From Leguminivora glycinivorella (taxonomy: Eukaryota > Arthropoda > Insecta > Lepidoptera > Tortricidae), in assembly GCF_023078275.1 (NCBI RefSeq), contig NC_062978.1, positions 22,157,883 to 22,221,882 on the forward strand: a stretch of DNA of 64,000 bases. The letters are read 5' to 3'. The notes under the pieces were generated by a model. It did not search any database and was not told the origin of the DNA. It saw only the letters and a list, made by a program, of their open reading frames with translations. Below are positions 55,060 through 64,000 of the stretch, in pieces. Both the position numbers and the translations under genes were made by a program. Position 1 is the stretch's first letter; every line of letters starts with the position of its first letter.

Positions 55060-55203
55060 TAACCCCTTTATTCATAAACGTTCACTAAAGTTATCAAGCG
55101 GATAAAGTACATTTATCCCTTTCTATTACACCAATACGTCGGAAAGGAACAAATTAACTTCATCGGCTTGATAACTTTAGTGTACGTTTATGGATAGGGG
55201 GTA
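55060..55203. mobile_element. MITE M7 (ACCCC..ATTCATAAACGTTCAC ends)
   Basis: AACCCCTTTATTCATAAACG then TTCACTAAAGTTATCAAGC at the left and GCTTGATAACTTTAGTGTAC then GTTTATGGATAGGGGG at the right. A common lepidopteran MITE type. Confidence 0.85.
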
Positions 55204-56394
55204 AATATTTATTAAGAAATGTTTTAGAGATACAACTTCATTTCATATGATATCTTCTTGTTATAGGTACATTATTAGGACAAAGCAAAAGAGCAGACAG
55301 ATCGCCCGTTGGTAAGCGATCACCGCCGCCCATGGATACCTCTACACGAGTTTGCAGTGCATTTTCAAAATTACCTCAATATTAGTTCAATTTACTTCGC
55401 CTAAATAATGATCCTAAAAATTTACATACTTACAAAACAATTCACAAGCCATTATAAAAATATCGTGCCCATATCGTGGTAGCCCGCCGGCGCGGGTTGT
55501 AGCGCGATGGCGCGAGCGTTGTAGCCCGATGGGCCTATGCGGTAATAGCGGATAATATCACTAATGGGTGTTAGGGAGATCATACGCGCATCGTTAAGGC
55601 TGTGGCCATGATGGCAGCGTTTTAGCCCGATGGGTCCATGTGCTAATGGTTGTTAAAGCAACGCGTGCTCAGGCAGTCAGGGCCCGTCATTAAGGCTATG
55701 GTGACGGCATTTTTGTAGCCCGATGACGTAATACGAAAAAAAAAACATACCTGAGCTTCCAATGCCGAAAACTAGTCAAGTTGGCAGCGCCAAGGAATCG
55801 CTCCCCGTTCTCAGTAGATGCCTAGACCTCTAGGTTACTTATGCGACGTACATATAGTACTGTTTCTACTGTGCATAACACAGAGTCAAGTAGGTACATA
55901 TGTTCAAAGCTAACATGCTTTTATCGTAGCTGTGTTTCATGTTTTTATGTTGAGAGATAGGAATTCAAAATCTCTCGTAGAAAACGCTCCGTTTCTCCAT
56001 GAGTCCAGCCTTAACTCTTACGTATTGTTGTGATCGATCGAGGGAACAATTTGTGCGATAATCTGTTTGCGATGGGAACAGGAAATACCAATGTAGGGAA
56101 TATTTGAACCCCTACAGAATAAAACAGATGGATCAGCCTAAAAAATATACGTATTTTTTTCAAGGAGCCCCTTTTTCTCCCAACTATACAACTTGCAGCA
56201 TTACTGATATGCAGCAACACTGTTGCAATCGGAACATCATTTAACATTAATCTCGGTGAGGCTACCATGAGTTTTTATACGTTATACTGTATATTAAGAA
56301 CGTCACGGAAAATTAAATTAATTGTACCAATGTAACAGAACAGCCAAACGCAGCAAAATAGAACAGTGGTGGGCAAACTACGTCCCGAGGCACA
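55204..56394. other. Intergenic, with a diverged ~100-bp direct repeat
   Basis: GTAGCCCGATG motifs at 55521, 55622 and 55715 with parallel intervening blocks (TTAAGGCT-TGG) suggest two old tandem units of about 100 and 93 bp in a GC-richer patch (55490-55735). CCCGTTGGTAAGCGATCACC at 55306 recalls a dispersed retroposon. No gene. Confidence 0.45.
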
Positions 56395-56740
56395 TCACCG
56401 GAACGCAAAAAAAATAATTCCCTCACTGCTCGGAAACACGTGTTTTATCCTTTAATGTCAGAGGGTAAAAAACGCATTTCATCCACTAGTGTATAAAGTA
56501 ATTTGCATTGAATATGATCAAATTTTCTGCTTTAAAATTGATAAAAGTGGGTGAATCTAGTGATGAAGATGATTTACCAGCTGTGGAACTATGTACTGGA
56601 AGCAGTAATAAACGCGATTTCTGCGTTGTAATTTCCTCGCTGTGAGGGGAAAAGTTTTGTTTTACACACGGGTGCAAACGTATTTTACTTCTCGTGTGTT
56701 GAAAAACTCACCAAGTCAGGATTCTATGCTTTTGCAGGGC
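56395..56740 (+). repeat. Dispersed repeat R3, third copy
   Basis: CTGCTCGGAAACACGTGTTT, ATCCACTAGTGTATAAAG, GGAAGCAGTAATAAACGCGA, TCTGCGTTGTAATTTCCTCG and TTTTACTTCTCGTGTGTTGA. The 3' part is missing. Confidence 0.75.
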
Positions 56741-56776
56741 TCATGTTTGAAACATTCATTGTCAATCAATATGTTT

Positions 56777-57605
56777 TAAGGTAACGGACCCAATCATGGA
56801 CAGTTTAAGAAAAATTTTCGCCTCTTTTTGATATTTCACTCATAAATGTAAAAATTCTACCGGTAAGCGTGTTAAATCTTGAATGTCCTATCCTTCTTTT
56901 ACATTTCAAGCGTATTGCAGAATGGATACTCCTATTGGTTTCTCCATAGTTAACAAATTAAAAATAGGTGTTTTTTCTCCAATTATGGACGGCAGTTCTC
57001 CAGTAATGGATCCCCCATTATGGACAGTGAAATAAGTTTAAAATTTTACTTTTAAAGCCAACTGATACTCAATGAGTCAATATTATATACCATAAATACA
57101 ATTAGTTTGAGTTATTTTAACATAGGATTGTTTCTTGTAAATTTTGGTTTTGTAAATTGTTCCTTGTCCATCATAGGAGGTAGGCAGTTTTTCGGTTCCA
57201 GTAATGGACAGTCGCAAAATAACGCCATTTCTTTATATCTTTGGAGCAACAAACTAGTATGTTTTATACCTTATCTCATGCCTAATGCAGTAAGTAAAAC
57301 GCATTCAAGTTTACACCGAGTATTATTTTTTTATTATTTTATACATGAACTCAACTCTCTTAGCAACATTACTAAGGATTTGTCTTGATATTTTTTTCAG
57401 TAAACTGATGAATTTTATCTTGTCGCCAAATCCTTCAGAAATAACCGAATTAATTGAAACTTCAAAATGAAACAGCTCTATAACTCTAGTTTATGGTACA
57501 TAGCCGTCAGTTTTTAGAAACTAATTTTAGATACTTATTTTTAAGGATTTGTGTTTTTTTGTCCATAATGGCATCACCGTCCATTATGGGGTATTTCACC
57601 TTACC
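56777..57605. mobile_element. Putative element bounded by AAGGT ends with TGGACAG motifs
   Basis: TAAGGTAACGGACCCAATCA at the left and CATTATGGGGTATTTCACCT then TA at the right form a weak inverted pair. ATGGACAG/ATGGACGG motifs recur at about 56797, 56983, 57022, 57206 and 57578. A 93-codon frame at 57107 is not recognised. Confidence 0.4.
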
Positions 57606-58129
57606 TATTTATTATACAACATGATCGCAAATAAAAAATGCATCTTCCAAATACAGGCAAAATAGTTTCTTACCACGTGCAAGTCGCAAACTAAATGAAT
57701 CATCTAAAGAATTTGATATCGATGTATTCAACTGTAAAAATCCCAAACGTGAGGCGTAAATTAGTGCAGAAATACTTTGTGTCCTTTGAGTGATCGTGTC
57801 GTTGCCTTCCTACTGCATACTTAATACTTACTTTATTGATCTCATTTTATTATTGTATAAGTTGTGTTTATGTTAAGTGTATAAGTTGATATGTACGACA
57901 GTTTGATCTCATTTTATATTTCAATGCCTTATTATGTTAGTGTATAATTTGATATGTACGACAGTTTTGTTCACTTGTGGTTGCGATAGTGCGCAACTTT
58001 AGTACCTATTTTATGTAAATTGTCACCACCAGTGAGTTCCTGTAATTGGCTTCCCGTATCTACTGTGTCTTATATAGGTACTTATTATGTCATAGCTGTT
58101 GGATCTCCAAATAAATAAATATATATATA
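57606..58129. other. No recognised gene
   Basis: AT-rich. A local direct pair GATATGTACGACAGTTT at about 57888 and 57951 indicates a ~63-bp duplication. Confidence 0.45.
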
Positions 58130-58250
58130 AATAACTTGAACTATTCTCGAACCACTTCGCTCGTGGTTCAACTATAGAATCCTTTCGCTCGTTTTTCAAT
58201 TCTGCACTCGGCTTTAAAATACTACTTTGCACCCTTGTACAACAAATAAC
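58130..58250 (+). repeat. Dispersed repeat R3, 3' fragment
   Basis: GAACTATTCTCGAACCACTT with the CGCTCGTGGTTCAACTATAG hairpin, GAATCCTTTCGCTCG, and CTTTGCACCCTTGTACAACA. Confidence 0.75.
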
Positions 58251-58287
58251 TGTTATCCAGCCCTCCAGCGGGCCTTCAAAATAATGT

Positions 58288-60323
58288 GTGATAGATAGAT
58301 ATAGATAGATATACGTTTATTTGTTTGTCACAATACACACAGAATACACAAAAGAAATAAGTTACAAAAAAGAATTAGAATACATAATAAGCAAATTGGA
58401 AAACAGGAAATTACACAGATTTTTACAATAGCGTACTATGATACTGTGCGCGTCGCAACAAGACAAAAGGGTCACGGCTCAGTATTACGCTACGCCCTGA
58501 GGCAGCAGCACTGATATTCTGCCGGAACCGGATCAGATCACGATAACACATAATTGATTGAATAAGAAATATTGTAAAGAGATGAAATTATATACCTAAA
58601 ATATCTATAAATAATTGCCTATGAAACGAGTGAGATGAATGCTATGATGAAAAGAAATGTGTGTTTGATCTGTTAGATCGATAGATAGTAAAATAATTGC
58701 TACAGCTAGAGCTAAACCTGAAGCTAAATCCGGTAATCTGCAACCAGGTAGCCATAAGGGATACCCAAACTTTGTTTTTCTAAAAGATATTTTTTAAAAT
58801 GACGTTTAAAAGTAAATTTAGTTTTAATTTGACGAATCGGGGGCGGGATATTGTTCCAGCACCTGGTTGCGAGATACCGGAAACAGCCTGTAAAAGCAAC
58901 AGTTTTGTGAGGGTGAGCTTCTAGGAGACATCGCCTGGTAGACCGTGTACCATGTCGTTCATGGAAAGAGGATATGCGTATTTTAGAGAATAAGTAATGG
59001 GGCTTTTTGTCATTCAAAACGCCAAATAAGAGACTAGCTAGATGTAAGTGCCTCCGTGAGGACATGTTTAATATGGATGCTTTGTTAAGGTATGGTGTAA
59101 TGTGTGTTCTCGGTGGTATTGAGCTACAAAAACGGAAACAGGCATTTTGGACTCTTTGGATAAGACGACGAGTTTTTTCCAATAGTCGTGGCCCGTACAC
59201 AATGTCTGCATAATTTAACTTAGAGAGTACCAGCGATTCGCACAACAACTTACGAATTTCCTCATTTAAGAGGTATCGTACTTGGTATAAGACCTTAAGA
59301 CGAAAAAAACACGACTTCACTAATTCTCCTATATGCTTCTCAAACCTCAGCTGGTTGTCAATGACTAATCCCAAGTTTCTAGCCTCGTCTACGCGTTCGA
59401 TCAGTGAACCCCTTATAAAAATTTTAGGTTCATTACATAAAATCCTAGAGAGTTGTACTTTGGATCCGAGTATCATAAACTTTGATTTAAGTGGGTTCAA
59501 CAGTAATCCGTTATTATCTGCCCAAGTGGAGATATTTTCCAGGTCTGTACTTATTTTTTGTAGTGCCTCATCGAACTGACTTGGACGGGCTGCATAATAT
59601 AGTTGAACGTCATCTGCGTATAGGTGATAATTGCAGTTTTTGATGCTTTTGGTGATATCAGCAGCGTATATAATATACAGTAAAGGGCCGAGTATAGAGC
59701 CTTGAGGCACTCCTCGGGTTAGGTTTCTAGAGTCAGATATCATTACTGTACCATCGTACTTAGTTAATTTAACGGATTGCGTGCGTCCATTCAGATAATC
59801 ACTAAACCACGCCAGTGATCTCGAACCTACTCCATAGAAACGCAATTTAGCGATTAGCAAGGCAGTATCTATACAATCAAAGGCGCGAGAAAAATCTAAT
59901 AACACTAGACAGGTACCCTTGCCATTGTCTTGCTCTGAAATGATGTTATCTACTACATCCATTAGAGCTGTAACCGTTCCCATTCCCTTGCGGAACCCTG
60001 ATTGCACGTCAGGTAGAATATTATTGTCTTCTATATATTTGTAGAACTGCTCATAAACAGCCTTTTCCAAGACTTTAGACAAAAAAGGAAGTATGCTGAT
60101 TGGCCTTAGGTCTTTAGGTTCAGAAGGGTTATCCACCTTAGGCAGTGGGGTGACCAGGGCAGACTTCCATATAGCAGGCACCTCTCCAGTCAATATTGAC
60201 TTATTAATGATAGCCGTAATCACAGAGAGCGTACGCGGGAGTGTAAGTACAATCATATCCCTATTAATGTTGTCTACACCGGTTGAATTTGAAGTAATAG
60301 ATATGAGAATTATGGGCAACACT
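58288..60323 (-). mobile_element. 5'-truncated non-LTR retrotransposon (Jockey/CR1-like)
   Basis: On the minus strand: RT frame 60322-58724, 3' UTR, and a (TATC)n-type tail at 58290-58313. The N-terminal endonuclease and ORF1 are absent. The 5' end at about 60306-60345 is a small snap-back hairpin. Confidence 0.88.
58724..60322 (-). CDS. LINE ORF2 reverse transcriptase, 5'-truncated but open
   Basis: 532 codons without interruption. The first codon is a GTG at the truncation point and not a true start. RT signatures in order: SNSTGVDNIN; LRPISILPFLSKVLEKAVYE; GFRKGMGTVTAL; LLDFSRAFDCID (first catalytic Asp); GVPQGSILGPLLYI; YADD at residues 235-238 (catalytic pair). The thumb and C-terminal tail end with WNNIPPPIRQ. 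No endonuclease domain, so it cannot mobilise itself by target-primed reverse transcription. The long open frame suggests a fairly recent insertion. Closest to the Jockey/CR1 group by motif style; the clade needs a tree. Confidence 0.9.
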   Translation of the reverse strand: MLPIILISITSNSTGVDNINRDMIVLTLPRTLSVITAIINKSILTGEVPAIWKSALVTPLPKVDNPSEPKDLRPISILPFLSKVLEKAVYEQFYKYIEDNNILPDVQSGFRKGMGTVTALMDVVDNIISEQDNGKGTCLVLLDFSRAFDCIDTALLIAKLRFYGVGSRSLAWFSDYLNGRTQSVKLTKYDGTVMISDSRNLTRGVPQGSILGPLLYIIYAADITKSIKNCNYHLYADDVQLYYAARPSQFDEALQKISTDLENISTWADNNGLLLNPLKSKFMILGSKVQLSRILCNEPKIFIRGSLIERVDEARNLGLVIDNQLRFEKHIGELVKSCFFRLKVLYQVRYLLNEEIRKLLCESLVLSKLNYADIVYGPRLLEKTRRLIQRVQNACFRFCSSIPPRTHITPYLNKASILNMSSRRHLHLASLLFGVLNDKKPHYLFSKIRISSFHERHGTRSTRRCLLEAHPHKTVAFTGCFRYLATRCWNNIPPPIRQIKTKFTFKRHFKKYLLEKQSLGIPYGYLVADYRI

Positions 60324-60345
60324 TAATAGTGTTGCCCATAATTCT
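60306..60345. repeat. 18-bp hairpin at the 5' truncation of the LINE
   Basis: AGAATTATGGGCAACACT, loop TAAT, AGTGTTGCCCATAATTCT. The left arm is LINE sequence and the right arm its inverse, so the first bases of the truncated copy were copied back. Confidence 0.85.
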
Positions 60346-60742
60346 ATAATTAGCATTGCTATTTTGCTATAATTAGCAAACATACATTTTTGGCCCCTTA
60401 TGAAAGAACTTTGCCCACAACTGTACCAGAACCAAAAATGACATAGTTAAGTACATTTTCCTTGTCGTACTCTATTACGTATTAAAAACCCTTATTAGCT
60501 ATACAGCCGAGGTTGTTGACTCAACTGCCCTGTAAAATCGCAAAAACGCGTGGACAAGTTTTTCCAGAGCCGCCTCTTTAAGGCAGAAACTTTTTGCTCT
60601 ACATAGCTCTACTTTATGTAACTTCGAAAGGGGGCTTAGCCATTTAAGGATGAGTTATACGAGGCGAGTTCGAGCGAGTTTGAGACGACACGTGCCTGGT
60701 ACCCTTACCACGAGTCACTGAGTGTTGACACTGACATTATTA
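60346..60742. other. No recognised feature
   Basis: No open frame or repeat structure of note. GAGGCGAGTTCGAGCGAG near 60660 is a short CG-rich motif. Confidence 0.3.
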
Positions 60743-60869
60743 GGGCCAGTTGCATCAACCACATTTGACAGACACATCATCGTCACGCAGCAGACGTCTA
60801 TGGAACTTCCCATACAATAAAATTTAACGAACGCTTTAACGGTGACAGACGGTTTGATACAACCGGCCC
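60743..60869. mobile_element. MITE M8, PIF/Harbinger-like
   Basis: Ends GGGCCAGTTGCATCAACC and (inverse) GGGCCGGTTGTATCAAACC, flanked by TTA at 60740-60742 and 60870-60872. GGGCC ends with a TTA duplication fit PIF/Harbinger non-autonomous elements. 127 bp. Confidence 0.85.
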
Positions 60870-61240
60870 TTAGTCTATAAAGTACAGAATTAAGTTAACC
60901 ACAAGTTGAACGATGGGCTGAGAATTGGATCTCATAATATTCCGAATTCATGTTTACAAGGGAATTTTTTATTGTGATTTTAATATATTTTCCCTAACAA
61001 TTTTCTAACTAGCCAACTAAAATTCTCCTAATTTCCTGATTTGGTTTGAGTCTGTTATACTTATAAGCTAATAGTGTCTCAAGTCGAGTTTACCTATGCT
61101 AGTTTCCCAATGTCACAACAATACAACTTTGTCACTGACATGTGCGTAACGCCGTGTCTTACATGGACGACGATCGCGCGACTGTCGCCGACGCGTCGCA
61201 TCGCATCGCCTATCATCCATCCCACACTTATACACGGTAT

Positions 61241-61660
61241 AACATATAAGGGAACCGAAAAATTTTAACTACGTATTTCGGAGGGTAAAATAAAGATATA
61301 ATTTTGCCAAAAAAAAAATATTTTGTAATTTTTTTGGTTTTTTTAAATGTATCTTCACATAAAAACTTCATAAAACTGGCACTTAAAATAAAATTTTAAT
61401 TAAAAAAAAAAAATTTTTTTGCAATAACTTACCAGTTATTTTTTGACATCTATCAACGAGGACAGTTGACATTATGTCCGATAACGTCATCAGCGCCATC
61501 AAAATAGCGTTTTATTCTGAGAAATATAAGTAAGTAATCGTTATTTTTTTAATGCTAATAACTCTAAAAGTAGGCGAAATCCAGAAAAGTTTATATGACA
61601 TTTTAGTCTTCTAATATGATGAGGAATACGCTGTTAAAATTATTCGGTTTCCTCATGTAT
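61241..61660. mobile_element. Element related to MITE M3
   Basis: CATATAAGGGAACCGAAAAA then TTTTAAC at the left, inverse GTTAAAATTATTCGGTTTCC then TCATGTAT at the right. The interior shares AGAAAAGTTTATATGACATT then TTAGTCTT with M3 (30131-30589). The centre is rich in poly-A/T. Confidence 0.65.
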
Positions 61661-62380
61661 CATCGTGTAGATCAAAAGTTTGATTTCGTCGCGTCGCGCC
61701 GCGTCAACCCGCATCGCCGTCGCGTGTCCGTCGTCCACGCAAGCCACGGCGTAACTTAAATTGTGTGCATCACTTATTATATTCCAAGACAAGACGGATC
61801 CATTGAAATTAAGGTACGTACACAGTACACACTAGCATACGTCAATGTCAAACCCGTGCTAAGCCAGTATGTAAAGTCGTTATGCCCAGCGGCGTACACT
61901 TGCCGCCATTATTCTTTTGCCCGAACTCCATCCTTTCCTCTATCCACATTACACGCAGTTACTACAATTTACGCATCTCCATTTTCGCATAAACGAAGTA
62001 TGAAATTACGCAATAATCAGCGACCACTAGGATCACGTTGCGCCGCAGAATACTTACCTCCTAGACTCAGCATTGAATAGTAGTCAGTAAAGTAAGAACT
62101 GTCTCAGATCACACTCCGGATTGACGCCGATTTATCGACTAGGCAGAGCCGAGGATAACAGACATGTGATCTGAGGCTTTATTTACTGGCCAAGATGGGT
62201 GTACGTATATAATAATAATAGGGGCAGCTTGTCCCCCGGGCAATGATGTCCCTTGGGTCCCATGCCCCCAAGAGTCGGTTAGGCCTCTCATGGTGGTGAA
62301 CTGTCAAATTCATGGTTGTCTGTTTGACAGTTGACAGCCCACTAATAACCCTGAGTTAAGTGGTTGGTGCAAGTGGGCCT
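61661..62380. other. No supported gene
   Basis: A 105-codon frame at 61763 lacks recognisable similarity. An imperfect hairpin CTCAGATCACA / TGTGATCTGAG brackets 62103-62176. Nothing else recognised. Confidence 0.35.
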
Positions 62381-62483
62381 AAGTATATCGTCGCCTACCA
62401 CCCACAGTACAAGCTTTGCTTAGTTTGGGGCTAGGTTGACTTGTGTAACCTGTCCCCCCAATATTTATTTATTTATTTAAGTA
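62381..62483 (+). mobile_element. SINE S1, 3' fragment
   Basis: AAGTATATCGTCGCCTACCA, GCTTTGCTTAGTTTGGGGCT, and an (ATTT)n tail. Matches the 3' half of the copy at 11836-12088. Confidence 0.8.
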
Positions 62484-63071
62484 TTTATTTTATTCTCCAA
62501 ATGGGGAAAATGGTTCGTGTAACACATGATCGATAGATACCTAAGTCGCCAGTCTGAACTTGGCTACATTTTCAGTCACTCATTCCGTTCGTGCCAGCAT
62601 TACTGTACATATGCTCTAAGCCTTCATCTAATATAGACAAGTGACCTGTGTTGAACAGAATGGCTTCCCAACGGGTTAGGAACAAAATGAGATGTAATTT
62701 GAGGCTTCCGCGTTCCCCGGCATAAATGGACATGGACATGTCTCTTATTTACACATGCACTAATACAAGATTTAATAATTGAATTAGAAATAGCCTGCGA
62801 CTATGACACGTGGAATTGGTTATCCATTACAAGTAAGCATACTAGTAGGTATTTATTACGAATATTATGATATTGATGCAGTCAGCAGTGACGTCGCGCT
62901 GCCGCAGTTATGCAGCTGCAGTCGGAATCTGAACGTCATATTAAATTTGAAGTGGTACCTACTTTTTCTAATACTATAAGTAGTATATTATCCATGAAAG
63001 ATAGACATATTCCATCCCGTACTTTTTTGTAGATCTATGAGAGAGACACAATTTCGCCACAAATTTTGTAT
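62484..63071. other. No recognised feature
   Basis: AT-rich intergenic sequence with no open frame or repeat structure identified. Confidence 0.3.
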
Positions 63072-63259
63072 AAGGTACAGCGGGGCAATTCCAACATTTT
63101 TTTTCCATGTTTTACAATGTTTGCATTATTAATTAGTGTCCACTGGTTATAATGGCACGCGTGTTCAGTGGATATACATGTTGGAACTCAATAGTGTAAT
63201 AATGTAAAAAATTGATCAGTTACATTTGGCCCCAGTTGAGATTCGCCCCGCTGTACCTT
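63072..63259. mobile_element. MITE M9 (AAGGTACAGCGGGGC ends)
   Basis: AAGGTACAGCGGGGCAATTC at the left and GATTCGCCCCGCTGTACCTT at the right, a 15-bp perfect terminal match. An internal pair TCCAACATTT / CATGTTGGA. Flanking duplication unclear. Confidence 0.75.
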
Positions 63260-63839
63260 GCATTGTTTTGATATTGCTCAAAAGGGTTTGGGCAGCGTTT
63301 TTGATTAAAGCTCTCAGTCAGCGGCATTTTGTCCGACTTGATTGATTATTTAGCAAATATTGTCATATTTCAACCAATTTAAACGAAATCTCAACAAATT
63401 GTATACTTGAACCTTCCTCAAAAATCACTCTATTCATTGGTGAAACCGCATGAAAATCCGTTCAGTAGTTTTTGAGTTTATCGTGAACACACACGCGGTA
63501 AGCGACTTTGTCTTATAGGGTGTAGAAGTAATAAATACTGTTACATGTAATACAATGAATTTTCAAACATATCTGGTATAGGTATAGGTACAGAAATGTC
63601 CTTTGAAGTGTATTTAAGTTTAAATTATCTATAAATGGATTTAAGGCTTCATCAATACTAATTGGAAGGTAGAAATGTCTTAATTGGCGCTCTGTACTAA
63701 AATGGACGTAACTGTTACTAATACCGTTCCTAACGTTTCATACCAATGTTTTCTAGAGGACTTGGTAGACACCGTGCTTTTTTGATTTCCGTTATGATCG
63801 ACAAGATTAGGCTAATTAACAGAAGTTAACTTTTTTATG
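63260..63839. other. No recognised gene
   Basis: AAAATCCGTTCAGTAGTTTT near 63453 is typical of dispersed lepidopteran repeats. Nothing else supported. Confidence 0.35.
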
Positions 63840-63930
63840 TAGCTTAAAATGTGTCCCACTGCTGGGCAAAAGCCTCCCCTGTTTTTCACCACTCGACACG
63901 GCTCTGTGCATGCTCTCGCCAGTCGCCACA
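63840..63930 (-). mobile_element. LINE 3' end (CCCAGCAGTGGGACAC tail), minus strand
   Basis: AATGTGTCCCACTGCTGGGC, AAAAGCCTCCCCTGTTTTTC and CACGGCTCTGTGCATGCTCT, the inverse of 40082-40208. Confidence 0.7.
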
Positions 63931-64000
63931 AAATGAGACCAGCGCAGCGGGCTGATTTTTGAGTCTCACGCTTTCGAATTCAGAAAATTGTCACTGAAAA

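Overview
The window looks like repeat-dense, gene-poor intergenic DNA from a moth or butterfly (Lepidoptera). The evidence is the density of dispersed repeats I recognise from lepidopteran genomes: Lep1-type Helitron-like units, tRNA-derived SINEs, the LINE tail containing CCCAGCAGTGGGACAC, and many short terminal-inverted-repeat elements. LTR retrotransposons of the BEL/Pao type are also present. I found no convincing host gene. The best host candidate is one possible 106-nt exon near 8.06-8.17 kb. All recognisable proteins belong to retroelements.

Layout. 0-8 kb: old repeats and a ~4.7 kb unit bounded by inverted GGGGTAAAACCGGGAC motifs. It carries a head-to-head array of ~21 copies of a 100-bp repeat; the antisense half has a 300-bp higher-order period. 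7.3-8.0 kb is a three-level nest (dispersed repeat, TA-flanked MITE, SINE), and an empty-site relative lies at 40.6 kb. 9-14.6 kb: dispersed repeats, SINEs, a GC-rich inverted-repeat element packed with microsatellites and a 16/17-bp minisatellite, and LINE 3' ends. 14.7-29.3 kb: two nearly identical ~7.2 kb BEL/Pao elements (A on +, B on -) forming a giant palindrome. The 27-bp spacer is mostly a 25-bp scrap of antisense pol. B shares its outer LTR with a truncated third copy (C). 29.9-32.9 kb: a cluster of MITEs, perfect hairpins and a folded-back tRNA-like repeat. 33.1-39.2 kb: a different, young BEL/Pao insertion (D) with LTRs identical by eye and a 5-bp target duplication, inserted into a LINE remnant. 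39.2-58 kb: MITEs, SINEs, nested repeats and a ~3 kb inverted-repeat unit. 58.3-60.3 kb: a 5'-truncated non-LTR retrotransposon with an open reverse-transcriptase frame. 60.7-64 kb: more MITEs and retroelement tails.

How the parts work. BEL elements encode Gag, aspartic protease, reverse transcriptase, RNase H and integrase as one polyprotein between LTRs. A, B and D each carry frameshifts, so none looks autonomous as sequenced, although some lesions are homopolymer slips and could be assembly errors. The LINE frame could in principle supply reverse transcriptase, and the SINEs have Pol III A/B boxes typical of LINE-dependent parasites. The strongest signals for follow-up are the retroelement palindrome with its templated junction and the head-to-head 100-bp array. 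Both should produce long hairpin RNA if transcribed. I found no CRISPR array, operon or demonstrably new protein system.
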